Shown here: positions 9,953 to 18,182 of the stretch, one piece after another | How the letters are laid out: every line of letters starts with the position of its first letter | Numbering within the stretch: the first letter of the stretch is position 1 | Assembly (NCBI RefSeq): GCF_900113835.1 | Contig: NZ_FOQV01000002.1 | Span: forward strand, 434,001 to 498,000 | Direction of reading: 5' to 3' | DNA from: Allobosea sp. OK403 | GTDB lineage: Bacteria > Pseudomonadota > Alphaproteobacteria > Rhizobiales > Beijerinckiaceae | DNA length: 64,000 nt | Program-made: the position numbers and the translations under genes | The notes under the pieces: model-generated | The model's input: the letters and a program-made list of their open reading frames with translations, nothing else | Told to the model about the DNA's origin: nothing | Database searches by the model: none

Positions 9953-10954
9953 TCACGCAAACCACAGCCGCGCAGGGTCGTCCAGTCCGAACCGCGTCGG
10001 GGTGGCGGCGATGGCGGCCAGCCCCTGCTCGGCGGCATCATGTGTCGTGATCACATGCAAAGCGAAACGCTTCGCCAGATCCTCCATCGGCGGTTTGCCA
10101 TGGAACACGGCCTGGATCGTCGCCAGGTCGGCCAGCGGCAGGAGCCGCGGCACGATGCCGCCAGCGATATAGACACCGCCCGTCGCCTTGAAGGCGAGCG
10201 CGAGATCGCCCGCGACCCGCGCCAGCAATCGCCAGAAGCAGATCACCGCCATCAGCGCGGCAGGGTCGCCGTCGAGCGCCAGCGTCGTCACATCAGCGGC
10301 GCTGACATCGGCCTCCAGCATGCCCGATTGCTTCGCCACTGCGCGGTGGAAACGCACCAGCCCGTAGCCGCTGAGCAGCCCTTCGACCGTGACGCGTGGC
10401 TGCTCGGCGGCAAGCGCCGGCCAGAGCTTGTGCTCGGTCGGGTCTTCCGGGCCGATACCGATATGGCCGGCCTCCGTCGGCACCAGGACGCCGCGCTCGC
10501 CCCGCATCAGGAGCGCGGCGGCGCCAAAGCCCGTGCCAGGCCCGAGCACGAGGCGAAGCCCTTCAGGCTCCGGCTGGCCCGGAACCAGCGTCGTCAAATC
10601 CGCCTCGCGCAATACGGCGAGCGAAGCCGCCAGCGCCTCGAAATCATTGACCAGCAGTCCTTGTTCGAGCCCGAGCGCCTTGGCGAGCCGCGGACCGTCG
10701 AAATGCCAATTGGCATTGGTGAGCTGCGCCTCCCGCCCGTCCAAGGGCCCAGCGACGGCGAGGACGGCGCTGCGCGGCCGCTTCGCCAGCGTTGACAGCA
10801 CAGCCTCCAGCGCCGCCTCCGGCGTCGGGTGGCCGCCGGTGCTGATCCGCGCCAGAGGTTCTTGCGGCGCCCCTGCCCGGGATACGAGTGAAAGCCGGCA
10901 ATTCGTGCCGCCGATATCGGCGACCAGAACCGGATGGGCGAAAGGCGAGGTCAC
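9953..10954 (-). CDS. glk: Glucokinase
   Basis: 333 residues from a GTG start. The N-terminal phosphate motif LVADIGGTNCRLSLV, the catalytic region LLVNDFEA (Asp), GPGTGFGAA and EAGHIGIGP, and the C-terminal GGVYIAGGIVPR are those of bacterial group-A glucokinase (ROK-independent). It phosphorylates glucose with ATP in the cytosol. The start overlaps the stop of the preceding isomerase-like gene by four bases (GTGA), so the two are translationally coupled, an unusual pairing for glk. Confidence 0.9.
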   Translation of the reverse strand: MTSPFAHPVLVADIGGTNCRLSLVSRAGAPQEPLARISTGGHPTPEAALEAVLSTLAKRPRSAVLAVAGPLDGREAQLTNANWHFDGPRLAKALGLEQGLLVNDFEALAASLAVLREADLTTLVPGQPEPEGLRLVLGPGTGFGAAALLMRGERGVLVPTEAGHIGIGPEDPTEHKLWPALAAEQPRVTVEGLLSGYGLVRFHRAVAKQSGMLEADVSAADVTTLALDGDPAALMAVICFWRLLARVAGDLALAFKATGGVYIAGGIVPRLLPLADLATIQAVFHGKPPMEDLAKRFALHVITTHDAAEQGLAAIAATPTRFGLDDPARLWFA

Positions 10955-11730
10955 GCCGGCTTCCTGAAATCGGAGAACCAGCCGAGCCCTTCGAGCGTGC
11001 CGGCCGCCGGTCGGTACTCGCAGCCGACGAAGCCCTCATAGCCGAGTCCGTCCAGCTCATCGAACAGGCGCGGATAGTCGGGCCCCGAAGCGTCCGGCTC
11101 GTGGCGGCCATTGGCGCGCGCGATCTGGACATGGCCGACGAGCGGGTAAAGCGCCTTCAACTTGCCGGAGACGTCGCCATGGATCAGCTCGCAATGATAC
11201 ATATCGAACTGCAGCCTGACGTTCTGGCGCTCCGACTCGCGGACATAAGCCGCCGCCTGGTCGAAATCATTGAGGAAATAGCCCGGCATATCCTTGCCGT
11301 TGATCGGCTCTAGCAGCAGGTCGATGTCGTGCTCGGCCAGCTTGTCGGCGGCATAGGCGAGCGCTGCGCGATAAGCCTTCTGCGCAGCGGGGTCCTGCGG
11401 GTCGGCATGCCCCGCCATCATGTGCAGGCGCTTGACGCCGGTCTCATGGACATAGGGCAGCGCAGTTTCGATACCCGCCCGGAACTCCTCCTCGCGGCCG
11501 GGGATCGCCGCCATGCCGCGTTCACCCTTGGCCCAGTCGCCCGGCGGTAGGTTGAACAGCGCCTGCTCGACCCCGGCGCCGGCGAGCGCGAGGCCAACTT
11601 TTTCAGGCGCATGCTCATAGGGGAACAGGAACTCGACCGCCTCGAAGCCGGCATCGGACGCAGCCTTGAAGCGGTCGAGGAAGTCCCACTCTGTGAACAT
11701 CATCGAGAGATTGGCGGCAAAGCGCGGCAT
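10951..11730 (-). CDS. Hydroxypyruvate isomerase family protein (TIM barrel)
   Basis: 259 residues. The AP-endonuclease-2-type TIM barrel is recognisable from FAANLSMMFTE, the DIDLLLEPINGKDMPGYFL segment (metal-ligand Glu), LQFDMYHCELIHGD and GCEYRP. This is the Hyi/OtnI family, which isomerises hydroxypyruvate and tartronate semialdehyde or 2-oxo-tetronate. The two activities cannot be separated by eye. It is translated first in a two-gene operon with glucokinase. Confidence 0.85.
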   Translation of the reverse strand: MPRFAANLSMMFTEWDFLDRFKAASDAGFEAVEFLFPYEHAPEKVGLALAGAGVEQALFNLPPGDWAKGERGMAAIPGREEEFRAGIETALPYVHETGVKRLHMMAGHADPQDPAAQKAYRAALAYAADKLAEHDIDLLLEPINGKDMPGYFLNDFDQAAAYVRESERQNVRLQFDMYHCELIHGDVSGKLKALYPLVGHVQIARANGRHEPDASGPDYPRLFDELDGLGYEGFVGCEYRPAAGTLEGLGWFSDFRKPA

Positions 11731-11830
11731 GTCGGCCTCAAGGCTGGATCAGGGTGGGCAAGCTAGCGCGAAGCGCCGCGGCCGTCATGATCAAACGCAA
11801 CCGGGCAGCTTGCGTTCCGTCCGTCAATCC

Positions 11831-11893
11831 CATCCGCGCCGTCATCCCGGGCAAGCGGCAAAGCCGCGCTGACCCGGGATGACGGCGCGGATG
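11831..11893. repeat. Perfect 21-bp-arm hairpin between minus-strand genes
   Basis: Arms 11831-11851 and 11873-11893 are exact reverse complements (core GTCATCCCGGG / CCCGGGATGAC) around a 21-base loop that itself pairs (GCGGC/GCCGC). It lies just downstream of the exported-protein gene ending at 11905, so it may end the opgH operon transcript. There is no T-run. It shares arm sequence with the TCATCCCGG element class. Confidence 0.6.
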
Positions 11894-11904
11894 TAGAAGC
11901 AAAC

Positions 11905-12891
11905 TTACTTCTTGACGGGCACGACCGGCGGGTTCGGGTCCTTCGAGAAATTGCGGAAGACCATGTCGGGCGAGGAGGTGTTGTGACGAGAATGGGTGGT
12001 GCGGCCCATCCAGATATCGGTCGCCTTGCCACCGATGAACGGCATCAGCGGCTCCTCGCGCCAGCCCTTGGCGCCGGGCTCGCGCACTGCGATGCGGGCG
12101 ACATCGTTGTTGAACTCGGTGACATACATCGAGCGCAGCGCCACGAAACCCTTGCCGCCGGTCACTGGCTTGTCGAGCACCGCGTCCAGCACCATGCGGT
12201 TCTCATCGACGCTGTCGAGCTTCAAGCTGCCCGACGAACCGTCCTTGAAGCTCAGCTTGAAGGTGGTGGTCTTGGGATCGAACTCGATCTCCTTGATGTT
12301 CACGACCGGGCGCCCGTCGGTCTCGATCGGCCCGAACAGGAAGGACGAGCCATAGGCTGAAGACGCAAGCTGCTGCGGCGGCATCGGCCTGGCGCGCCAA
12401 TAGCCGTCCTGCGGATAGACCACGAGCAATTCATGCGAACGATCCTTGCCGAGCTTCCAGAGCTGGACGAGGTGCAGGCCTTTCTCGACCCTGTCGCCGA
12501 CCCGGAAAGTGGTATCGGCCGGCCGCCAGAAGGTCGGGAAGGTGTAGCCGACGAGCCAGTAGTCGATGCTCTCATAGAAGGTGACACGCCGGGGCGGCAC
12601 GGGGGCTGCGAAGGAGGGATCGCCCTTCATCTCGCAATCGGTCCAGTCCGCGTCCCAGTTATCCCGCAAGAGACCTGCATTGTAGGCAGGATGCGCTGCC
12701 TCGATCTGGAAGCGCCGCACCTCGGGCGAGATCGCCTTGATGGTGACGTTGTCCTTCTCGGCGCAGAGCACCGGCTCGGACTCGTTCTTGACCTCGACGG
12801 CGACGTCGCCGGCGGCAAGAGCCGGACAAGCGGCGCAGGCCAAAGCGAGCGGCAGAACCACGGAGCGCAGGCGGGAGAAAAGCGTCATCAT
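11905..12891 (-). CDS. Exported protein of unknown function, opgH operon
   Basis: 328 residues from the MMTLFSRLR start. A clear Sec signal peptide (basic n-region, hydrophobic VVLPLALACAACPALAA, cleavage near residue 26) is followed by a beta-rich, globular periplasmic domain with two Cys (LCAEKD and DCEMKG). I do not recognise the family and it is not OpgG-like by eye. It begins 5 bases after the FkbM methyltransferase gene and is the last gene of the opgH operon, so a role in periplasmic glucan maturation is a guess. A longer reading upstream would overlap the methyltransferase gene and is rejected. Confidence 0.75.
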   Translation of the reverse strand: MMTLFSRLRSVVLPLALACAACPALAAGDVAVEVKNESEPVLCAEKDNVTIKAISPEVRRFQIEAAHPAYNAGLLRDNWDADWTDCEMKGDPSFAAPVPPRRVTFYESIDYWLVGYTFPTFWRPADTTFRVGDRVEKGLHLVQLWKLGKDRSHELLVVYPQDGYWRARPMPPQQLASSAYGSSFLFGPIETDGRPVVNIKEIEFDPKTTTFKLSFKDGSSGSLKLDSVDENRMVLDAVLDKPVTGGKGFVALRSMYVTEFNNDVARIAVREPGAKGWREEPLMPFIGGKATDIWMGRTTHSRHNTSSPDMVFRNFSKDPNPPVVPVKK

Positions 12892-12896
12892 CGATA

Positions 12897-13655
12897 TCAA
12901 CTCGTCAGCATGGCGTAGACATCGCCGGAATTGGCGGAATGAGGCAGGTCGCGCAGGAAGCCGCCGATCGCCTCCGCGCTCGCTGGCTCGGCGAGTTCGA
13001 GGCTCTGGCTTTCGCCGAGCGCGACATTGAAGCGATAAGGCCCAAGCGTATCCAGCAGCGCCAGGCAAGCCTCCGCGACGTCGCGCTGGATCGTCGTGAA
13101 CTCGAAGGAGATCACCGGCACGGCCTTGGTCAGCCCCGCCAGCACATGCGCCTCGAAGCCCTCGACATCGATCTTGATGAGCGCCGGCAGGCCCTGGCGC
13201 CAGATCAGCTTGTCGAGCGTCGTGCAGGGAACCGTGATCTCATGGTCCCAGACCTGCCCTTCCCAGCCACCAGCCCCTTGCGCAGCGCCGACGAAAGCCG
13301 GCGAGGCTGTCGAGACCGTTGGGTTGGCGCTGTTGATCTGCAGCGTCACCGCTCCTTCATTGTCGCCGCAGGCGGCCTCGATCAGCGTCACCAGCGGGTC
13401 GCGGCCATGAATCAGGCGGATCGCGCGCGCCGGCCCCGGCTGCGGCTCCAGCGCCACGACGCGCGCGCCCAGCCGGCGAAACGAGGAGACCCGGTCCCCG
13501 ACATGCGCGCCGATGTCGAAGGCGAGATCGCCCGGTTTGAGGAAGCGCGCATAAAGCGCGTCCATCGCGGCATTGCGCGCAGGATCGCCGTGATAGACCC
13601 GCAAGGAACGCGAAACCGCCTTGGCCATGCCCTTGCGATAGGCGCTCGCGCTCAT
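12897..13655 (-). CDS. FkbM family methyltransferase
   Basis: 252 residues. It has the SAM motif I FDIGAHVGDRV (46-56), an acidic end of strand 2 (VVALEPQP) and an FkbM-typical IKIDVEGFEAHVLAGL segment, as in O-methyltransferases acting on sugars and polyketides. It has no signal peptide, so it acts in the cytosol or at the inner membrane face. Its ATG overlaps the opgH stop by four bases (ATGA), so it is translationally coupled to glucan synthase. A sugar or glucan O-methylation role is inferred from that coupling. Confidence 0.85.
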   Translation of the reverse strand: MSASAYRKGMAKAVSRSLRVYHGDPARNAAMDALYARFLKPGDLAFDIGAHVGDRVSSFRRLGARVVALEPQPGPARAIRLIHGRDPLVTLIEAACGDNEGAVTLQINSANPTVSTASPAFVGAAQGAGGWEGQVWDHEITVPCTTLDKLIWRQGLPALIKIDVEGFEAHVLAGLTKAVPVISFEFTTIQRDVAEACLALLDTLGPYRFNVALGESQSLELAEPASAEAIGGFLRDLPHSANSGDVYAMLTS

Positions 13656-15520
13656 CGCGACGCCTCATTCGCGACCGCCGGGAGATTTGCGATCGCCGGG
13701 AGATTTGCAATTGCTAAGAGCTCGACCGGCGGGTCGAAATCCTCAGGGATCCCGCAAAGCCCGCTCTGCGCGAACCATCTCCCCAGTGCGGGCAAGGCCG
13801 TCAGCATGGCAAAGGGGATCGCCAGCACATAGCCCGCGGTCAGCGGCAGCGACCAGAGCAGCACGGTCGGCGAGAGCGCCATCAGCGCGCCGAAGATGTA
13901 GAGGCCAAATAGCAGATGCGGCCACAAGCCGGCGAAGGCCGTGGCAAAGGACAAGGCATGCGCATCGCGCGACTGGCCGTTCCAGCCGATCCTGGCGCGC
14001 CCGAAGGCCAAGCCGACCATGAACAGCGTCGTCCGGAAGGTCGAGACCGCGCCTTGCAGGAAGGCGAAGACGATCTCGATCAGCGCCGAGGCAATGAAGC
14101 GCCCGGTGCCGCCATAGCGCCGGGTGCCGCCCCTGGTCAGCAGGATGTCGATGAAGCCTGCAAGCTTCGGCGACAGATACATCGCGAAGAACAGCACATA
14201 AAGGGAGGCGGCCAGGCCCGCGGGATAGCCCGCTATGCCGGCATCCTCGATGACCTTCACCGGCACGAGCGCGATCATCAGTGTCCAGGCCGGTAGCCCC
14301 AGGAACATCAGGATCGCCCAGACCAGTTGGAAGCGGCTCATCGGCTTCAAGCCGGGTAAGTCGAGCAATTTGAGATATTGCAGATTGCCAAGGCACCAGC
14401 GCAGGTCGCGCTTGGCGAATTCGAGCATGGTCGGCGGGTTTTCCTCCCAGCTCCCCATTTCCTGCGGCAAGACGCGGACCTCGTAGCCGGCGCGGCGCAT
14501 CAGCGTCGCCTCGACCTGATCATGGCTCATCACCATCCCGCTGAGCGGCCCTTCGCCGGGCAGGACCGGCAGATGGCATTCATCGCGGAAGGGAGCGATC
14601 CGCACCATGGCGTTATGGCCCCAGAACGGACCGCAATCGCCGATCCACCAGGCCGAGCCCATGGTGTAGGGCCGCATGCCCTGGCGCATGCCGAACTGGA
14701 AGATACGGGCAAAGGCCGACCTGCTCGGCATGCCCACGACCAAGCTTTGCAGAATGCCGAGCTTGGGATGCGCCTGCATCATCCGCGCCAGCTTCACGAT
14801 CGCGTCACCCGACATGACGCTGTCGGCGTCGAGCGGCAGCATGACCTCGTAGCGATCGCCCCAGCGCTCGCAAAAATCCCTGACATTGCCCGCCTTGAAG
14901 CCGGCATTGTCGGTGCGGCGGCGATAGGTGAGGCGCGCTGTCGCGCCGATCTCGCTCGCCCATTGCGCCGCGAGCCGGTCTTCCGCCACCGCGACCGCGG
15001 CATCGCTCGTATCCGAGAGCACGAAATAGTCGAACCAGGCGCCTTCGCCCGTCGCCTCGACGCTGTCCTTGACCACGCGCAGCCGGCGGAAGGCGCGTTC
15101 CGGATCCTCATTGCGCAAGGTCATCAGGATGGCGGTGCGGATCGCGATTGGCGTCGCGGCCTCGCCGTCGGCAGCGAAGGGCGCGACCTGGTCGAGCCCG
15201 TCATCGGCGCCATGCAGGAGCCACAGGCCGATCAGCGCATTCCAGAAACCGAGCACCGTCCAGGGCGCGCCGAACAGGAAGGCGACGAAGATGACCACAT
15301 CCGTGACCGTCCAGCCCCCAGTCCCAAGCACACGCCCCAGCCCCAGCAGCAACACACCGAGCGTGACGATGTTCAGCGTCAGCACGAGCCAGCGCCGGGC
15401 GCTCAGCGTCGCCGTCGCCTGTACGCCCGCTGGCGTCAGGCCGCGCAAGCTCTCGGCCTCTTGCGCCGCCGACTGGAACGTGGTCGGAGCGGGGCGCTGG
15501 TTCATGGCGGTCTCTGTCAT
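13652..15520 (-). CDS. opgH: Glucans biosynthesis glucosyltransferase MdoH/OpgH
   Basis: 622 residues from the MTETAMNQRPAP start. It is a family 2 glycosyltransferase with several membrane helices (about 45-65, 78-100, then a C-terminal set). The cytosolic catalytic domain carries LPLDADSVMSGDA (DxD), a HDQVEATLMRRAG segment and RDLRWCLGNLQ (the RW product-binding motif). OpgH polymerises the beta-1,2-glucose backbone of osmoregulated periplasmic glucans from UDP-glucose and passes it to the periplasm. No opgG is visible nearby. The family is normally longer in Enterobacteria. The upstream extension to 15634 overlaps the divergent gene and is rejected. Confidence 0.92.
   Translation of the reverse strand: MTETAMNQRPAPTTFQSAAQEAESLRGLTPAGVQATATLSARRWLVLTLNIVTLGVLLLGLGRVLGTGGWTVTDVVIFVAFLFGAPWTVLGFWNALIGLWLLHGADDGLDQVAPFAADGEAATPIAIRTAILMTLRNEDPERAFRRLRVVKDSVEATGEGAWFDYFVLSDTSDAAVAVAEDRLAAQWASEIGATARLTYRRRTDNAGFKAGNVRDFCERWGDRYEVMLPLDADSVMSGDAIVKLARMMQAHPKLGILQSLVVGMPSRSAFARIFQFGMRQGMRPYTMGSAWWIGDCGPFWGHNAMVRIAPFRDECHLPVLPGEGPLSGMVMSHDQVEATLMRRAGYEVRVLPQEMGSWEENPPTMLEFAKRDLRWCLGNLQYLKLLDLPGLKPMSRFQLVWAILMFLGLPAWTLMIALVPVKVIEDAGIAGYPAGLAASLYVLFFAMYLSPKLAGFIDILLTRGGTRRYGGTGRFIASALIEIVFAFLQGAVSTFRTTLFMVGLAFGRARIGWNGQSRDAHALSFATAFAGLWPHLLFGLYIFGALMALSPTVLLWSLPLTAGYVLAIPFAMLTALPALGRWFAQSGLCGIPEDFDPPVELLAIANLPAIANLPAVANEASR
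13671..13706. repeat. Two tandem 18-bp units inside the opgH 3' end
   Basis: GCGAYCGCCGGGAGATTT occurs twice head to tail, with one base differing. On the minus strand it encodes repeated NLPAIA/NLPAVA hexapeptides at the extreme C-terminus of OpgH, just before the overlap with the methyltransferase gene. In-frame length variation would not disrupt either gene. Confidence 0.7.
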
Positions 15521-15594
15521 GATATCAGTCGAAAGGCCTGCGGTCGGTAAAGGCTTGCGGTAAAGGCTTGGTCGGGAACAGGGATCGGCTCGAT

Positions 15595-16602
15595 ATGGCG
15601 AAGGAGCTAAAGCCGGCAACCGTAGCGAGCGCAAGCGCGAAGGCGACCGCTCTCTGGTATATCTCGCCGCGTGAATGCGCCCTGAACGCCGACGCTTTTC
15701 CCGAGGCCGGCCCGCAAGATTGTCGCATCCATACGCTCTGGAGCGGCATCAGTCGCGGCACGGAGCGTCTTGTCCTTGAGGGCCGCGTGCCGGCCTGCGA
15801 ATATGAGCGCATGCGTGCCCCTTTCCAGGATGGGGAATTCCCCTTTCCGGTGAAGTACGGCTACTGCGCGGTGGGCCAGGTGGATGCAGGCCCGCCCGGC
15901 ATGCTCGGCAAGACTGTCTTCTGCCTGCATCCGCACCAGGACCATTTCACCGCGCCCAGCGACCGATTGACGATCGTGCCCGAGAATGTGCCGGCGCGCC
16001 GGGCCGTACTCACCGCCAATATGGAAACCGCGCTCAACGCGCATTGGGATGCGGGCTCCGGCCCCGGTGACAGGATCGTCGTGGTCGGCGGCGGCGTGCT
16101 CGGGCTGCTGGTCGCGTGGCTGGCGGCCCGGCTGCCGGGCGCGGAGGTGACGCTGGTCGATATCGATGCCCACCGCGCCGCGCTTGCCGCCACGCTCGGC
16201 TTCGGCTTTGCTCTGCCAGCGGATGCGCCCGTCGACGCCGATCTCGTCTTTCATGCCAGCGGCTCGGGCGCGGGGCTGGCGACTGCGATCAATGCCGCCG
16301 GCTTCGAGGCGCGTATCGTCGAATTGAGCTGGTATGGCGAGGGCGCCGTCCCCGTTTCGCTGGGCGGCGCGTTTCATTCCAAGCGCCTGCAATTGATCTC
16401 ATCGCAGGTCGGACAGGTCGCGCCGTCGCGCCGTCCCCGCTGGAGTTATGCGCGCCGCAGCCAAGCCGCGATGGCGCTTCTCAGCGACGACCGCTTGGAT
16501 GCGCTGATCACGCAGGAGATCGCCTTCGCGGATGCGCCCGTGCTGCTTCCAGGCGTCCTTGCCTCCGATTGGCCGGGGCTGACTGCCGTGCTGCGCTATT
16601 GA
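15595..16602 (+). CDS. MDR (zinc-type) dehydrogenase-like protein, BchC-like N-terminus
   Basis: 335 residues. The Rossmann motif VVGGGVLGLLVAW and an acidic VTLVDID at the end of strand 2 indicate NAD(H). The N-terminal TLWSGISRGTERLVLEGRVP is the variant seen in BchC-like dehydrogenases, and the usual catalytic zinc Cys (ICGSD) is absent, so the enzyme is probably not a zinc alcohol dehydrogenase. It heads the plus-strand run of PTPS-like, glycosyltransferase and methyltransferase genes and is divergent from opgH. ATG at 15595 is chosen because the upstream alternative overlaps the opgH leader. The substrate is unknown. Confidence 0.8.
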   Translation: MAKELKPATVASASAKATALWYISPRECALNADAFPEAGPQDCRIHTLWSGISRGTERLVLEGRVPACEYERMRAPFQDGEFPFPVKYGYCAVGQVDAGPPGMLGKTVFCLHPHQDHFTAPSDRLTIVPENVPARRAVLTANMETALNAHWDAGSGPGDRIVVVGGGVLGLLVAWLAARLPGAEVTLVDIDAHRAALAATLGFGFALPADAPVDADLVFHASGSGAGLATAINAAGFEARIVELSWYGEGAVPVSLGGAFHSKRLQLISSQVGQVAPSRRPRWSYARRSQAAMALLSDDRLDALITQEIAFADAPVLLPGVLASDWPGLTAVLRY

Positions 16603-16646
16603 CCTGACCCCGCAGCTTTGGCCAAGACAGGCCTCTCAGCCGGCAA

Positions 16647-16697
16647 GAGCAGGATGCGAAAAAGTGGGAACCGGTTTTTCGCATTGATCCTGCTCTC
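16647..16697. repeat. Family-A palindromic repeat, first half only
   Basis: GAGCAGGATGCGAAAAAGTG followed by GGAACCGG and a TTTTTCGCATTGATCCTGCTC right arm. It lies between the dehydrogenase and the PTPS-like gene, within a reading frame that runs into the latter. That frame therefore predicts a false N-terminal extension containing the residues MRKSGNRFF. Confidence 0.85.
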
Positions 16698-16734
16698 GCT
16701 TTTTGACGAGAGCCGCCTTGCAGGAGCCGTGCCC

Positions 16735-17136
16735 ATGTTTTCCGTCGAAGTCCGCGACCGCATCATGATCGGCCATTCGCTGCCCGATCCGTTCTTCGGC
16801 CCGGCCCGGAACATGCACGGCGCGACCTTTATCGTGGATGTAGCCTTCTTCCGCGAGCGACTGACGCGGCACAATGTCGTCGTCGACATCGGAGCCGCGC
16901 TCGAGGTGCTGAACAGGACGCTGAAGCCGCTGAACTACCAAAATCTCGACGCGCTGCCGCAATTTGCGGGCGTGCTGACCACGACCGAATTCCTCTGCAA
17001 GCACATCTTCGACGCAATGGCGCAAGCCGCGGCATCCGGCGCGCTCGGCGAGGACGGAGCCGGCCTTTCCCGCATCAAGGTGACGCTGCACGAGACCGAT
17101 CTGGCGCGCGCTAGCTATGAGGGCGCGCTCGCGTGA
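16735..17136 (+). CDS. 6-pyruvoyl-tetrahydropterin synthase-like protein, altered active site
   Basis: 133 residues, the length of a T-fold PTPS/QueD subunit. His14 (GHSLPD) and His28 (NMHGATF) correspond to two zinc ligands. The third, normally the second His of HGHxY, is Ala30, and the Cys that usually stands four residues before HGH is Ala24. The usual Asp-His of LDHxNLN reads L66-N67-Y68-Q-N70-L. The pterin-binding Glu (H119-E120-T121) remains. It therefore has the PTPS fold but probably not canonical PTPS or QueD chemistry. The repeat upstream makes a false extension, and MFSVEVRDR is the likely start. It overlaps the glycosyltransferase start (GTGA). Confidence 0.85.
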   Translation: MFSVEVRDRIMIGHSLPDPFFGPARNMHGATFIVDVAFFRERLTRHNVVVDIGAALEVLNRTLKPLNYQNLDALPQFAGVLTTTEFLCKHIFDAMAQAAASGALGEDGAGLSRIKVTLHETDLARASYEGALA

Positions 17137-18182
17137 GCGGCATCGTTCTCGCCGTACCCGGCGACATCGATCTGCCGACCGGCGGCTATGGCTATGACCG
17201 CCGGCTGCTCGCCGAATGGCGCGAGATGGGCATCGCGGCGCGCCACCTCGCCCTCCCCTCCTCCTTCCCGAACCCGACGCCTGGTGACCTCGCCGAGACC
17301 GGGCGATTGATCCTGTCGCAGCCCTTCGATACCGCCCTGCTGATCGACGGCCTGGCCTATGGCGCCTTCCCCGAGAGCATCGCCGCGGGCCTCGCCGGCC
17401 GCGTCGTCGCGCTCGTCCATCACCCGCTCGGGCTGGAGACCGGGCTCAGTCCAGAGCGGGCGAGTGCGCTGCTGGCGGGCGAAGCCGCCGCCTTGCGCCA
17501 TGCCAGCGCCGTCATCGCGACCAGCCCGGCGACTAAACGCATCCTGGTCGCCGATTTCGGCCTCGCCGAGAACAGGATCACCGTCGCGCCGCCCGGCGTT
17601 GATCGCGCGCCCCGCGCCAGCGGCAGCCGCGACGGCGGCCCGCTTGCCCTGCTCGCCGTCGGCTCGCTCGTCCCGCGCAAGGGATACGACGTGCTCGTCG
17701 CCGCCCTTGCCGATCTCAAGGACCGGAACTGGCAGCTGACGATCATCGGCGCGGCCGACCGCGCACCCGATACGGCCCGCGCACTCCAAGCCCAGATCGA
17801 GGCGGTCGGGCTCGAGGACCGCATCTTTCTGGCCGGAGCCGTGGATGCGAGTACTTTGGCCGAGGCCTACGACAAAGCCGACCTTTTCGTCATGCCTTCC
17901 CTGTTTGAGGGCTACGGCATGGTTCTGACCGAGGCGCTGGCACGCGCTCTGCCGATCCTGTGCACGACCGGCGGAGCAGCCGCCGAGACCGCGCCGAATG
18001 CCGCCGCGCTCAAGGTTCCGCCCGGCGATATCGCTGCCTTCACTGAGGTGCTAGGCAAGCTCATCGACGATCGTGCGCTTCGCGAAGGCATGGCGAATGC
18101 GGCCTGGGCGGCGGCTGACGATTTACCGCGCTGGCGCGACACCGCGACAATCGTCGCGCAAACCTGCCGGAAGGTGATGTGA
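17133..18182 (+). CDS. Family 4 glycosyltransferase
   Basis: 349 residues from GTG, overlapping the PTPS-like stop by four bases. GT-B fold: glycine-rich N-terminal loop (PTGGYGYD), nucleotide-sugar site R182-K183 (GSLVPRKGYD) and the E259-x7-E267 motif (EGYGMVLTEA). It is cytosolic with no signal peptide. The donor and acceptor are unknown. Tight coupling to a PTPS-like protein upstream and a methyltransferase downstream suggests glycosylation of the pathway's small molecule rather than a polysaccharide. Confidence 0.88.
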   Translation: MSGIVLAVPGDIDLPTGGYGYDRRLLAEWREMGIAARHLALPSSFPNPTPGDLAETGRLILSQPFDTALLIDGLAYGAFPESIAAGLAGRVVALVHHPLGLETGLSPERASALLAGEAAALRHASAVIATSPATKRILVADFGLAENRITVAPPGVDRAPRASGSRDGGPLALLAVGSLVPRKGYDVLVAALADLKDRNWQLTIIGAADRAPDTARALQAQIEAVGLEDRIFLAGAVDASTLAEAYDKADLFVMPSLFEGYGMVLTEALARALPILCTTGGAAAETAPNAAALKVPPGDIAAFTEVLGKLIDDRALREGMANAAWAAADDLPRWRDTATIVAQTCRKVM

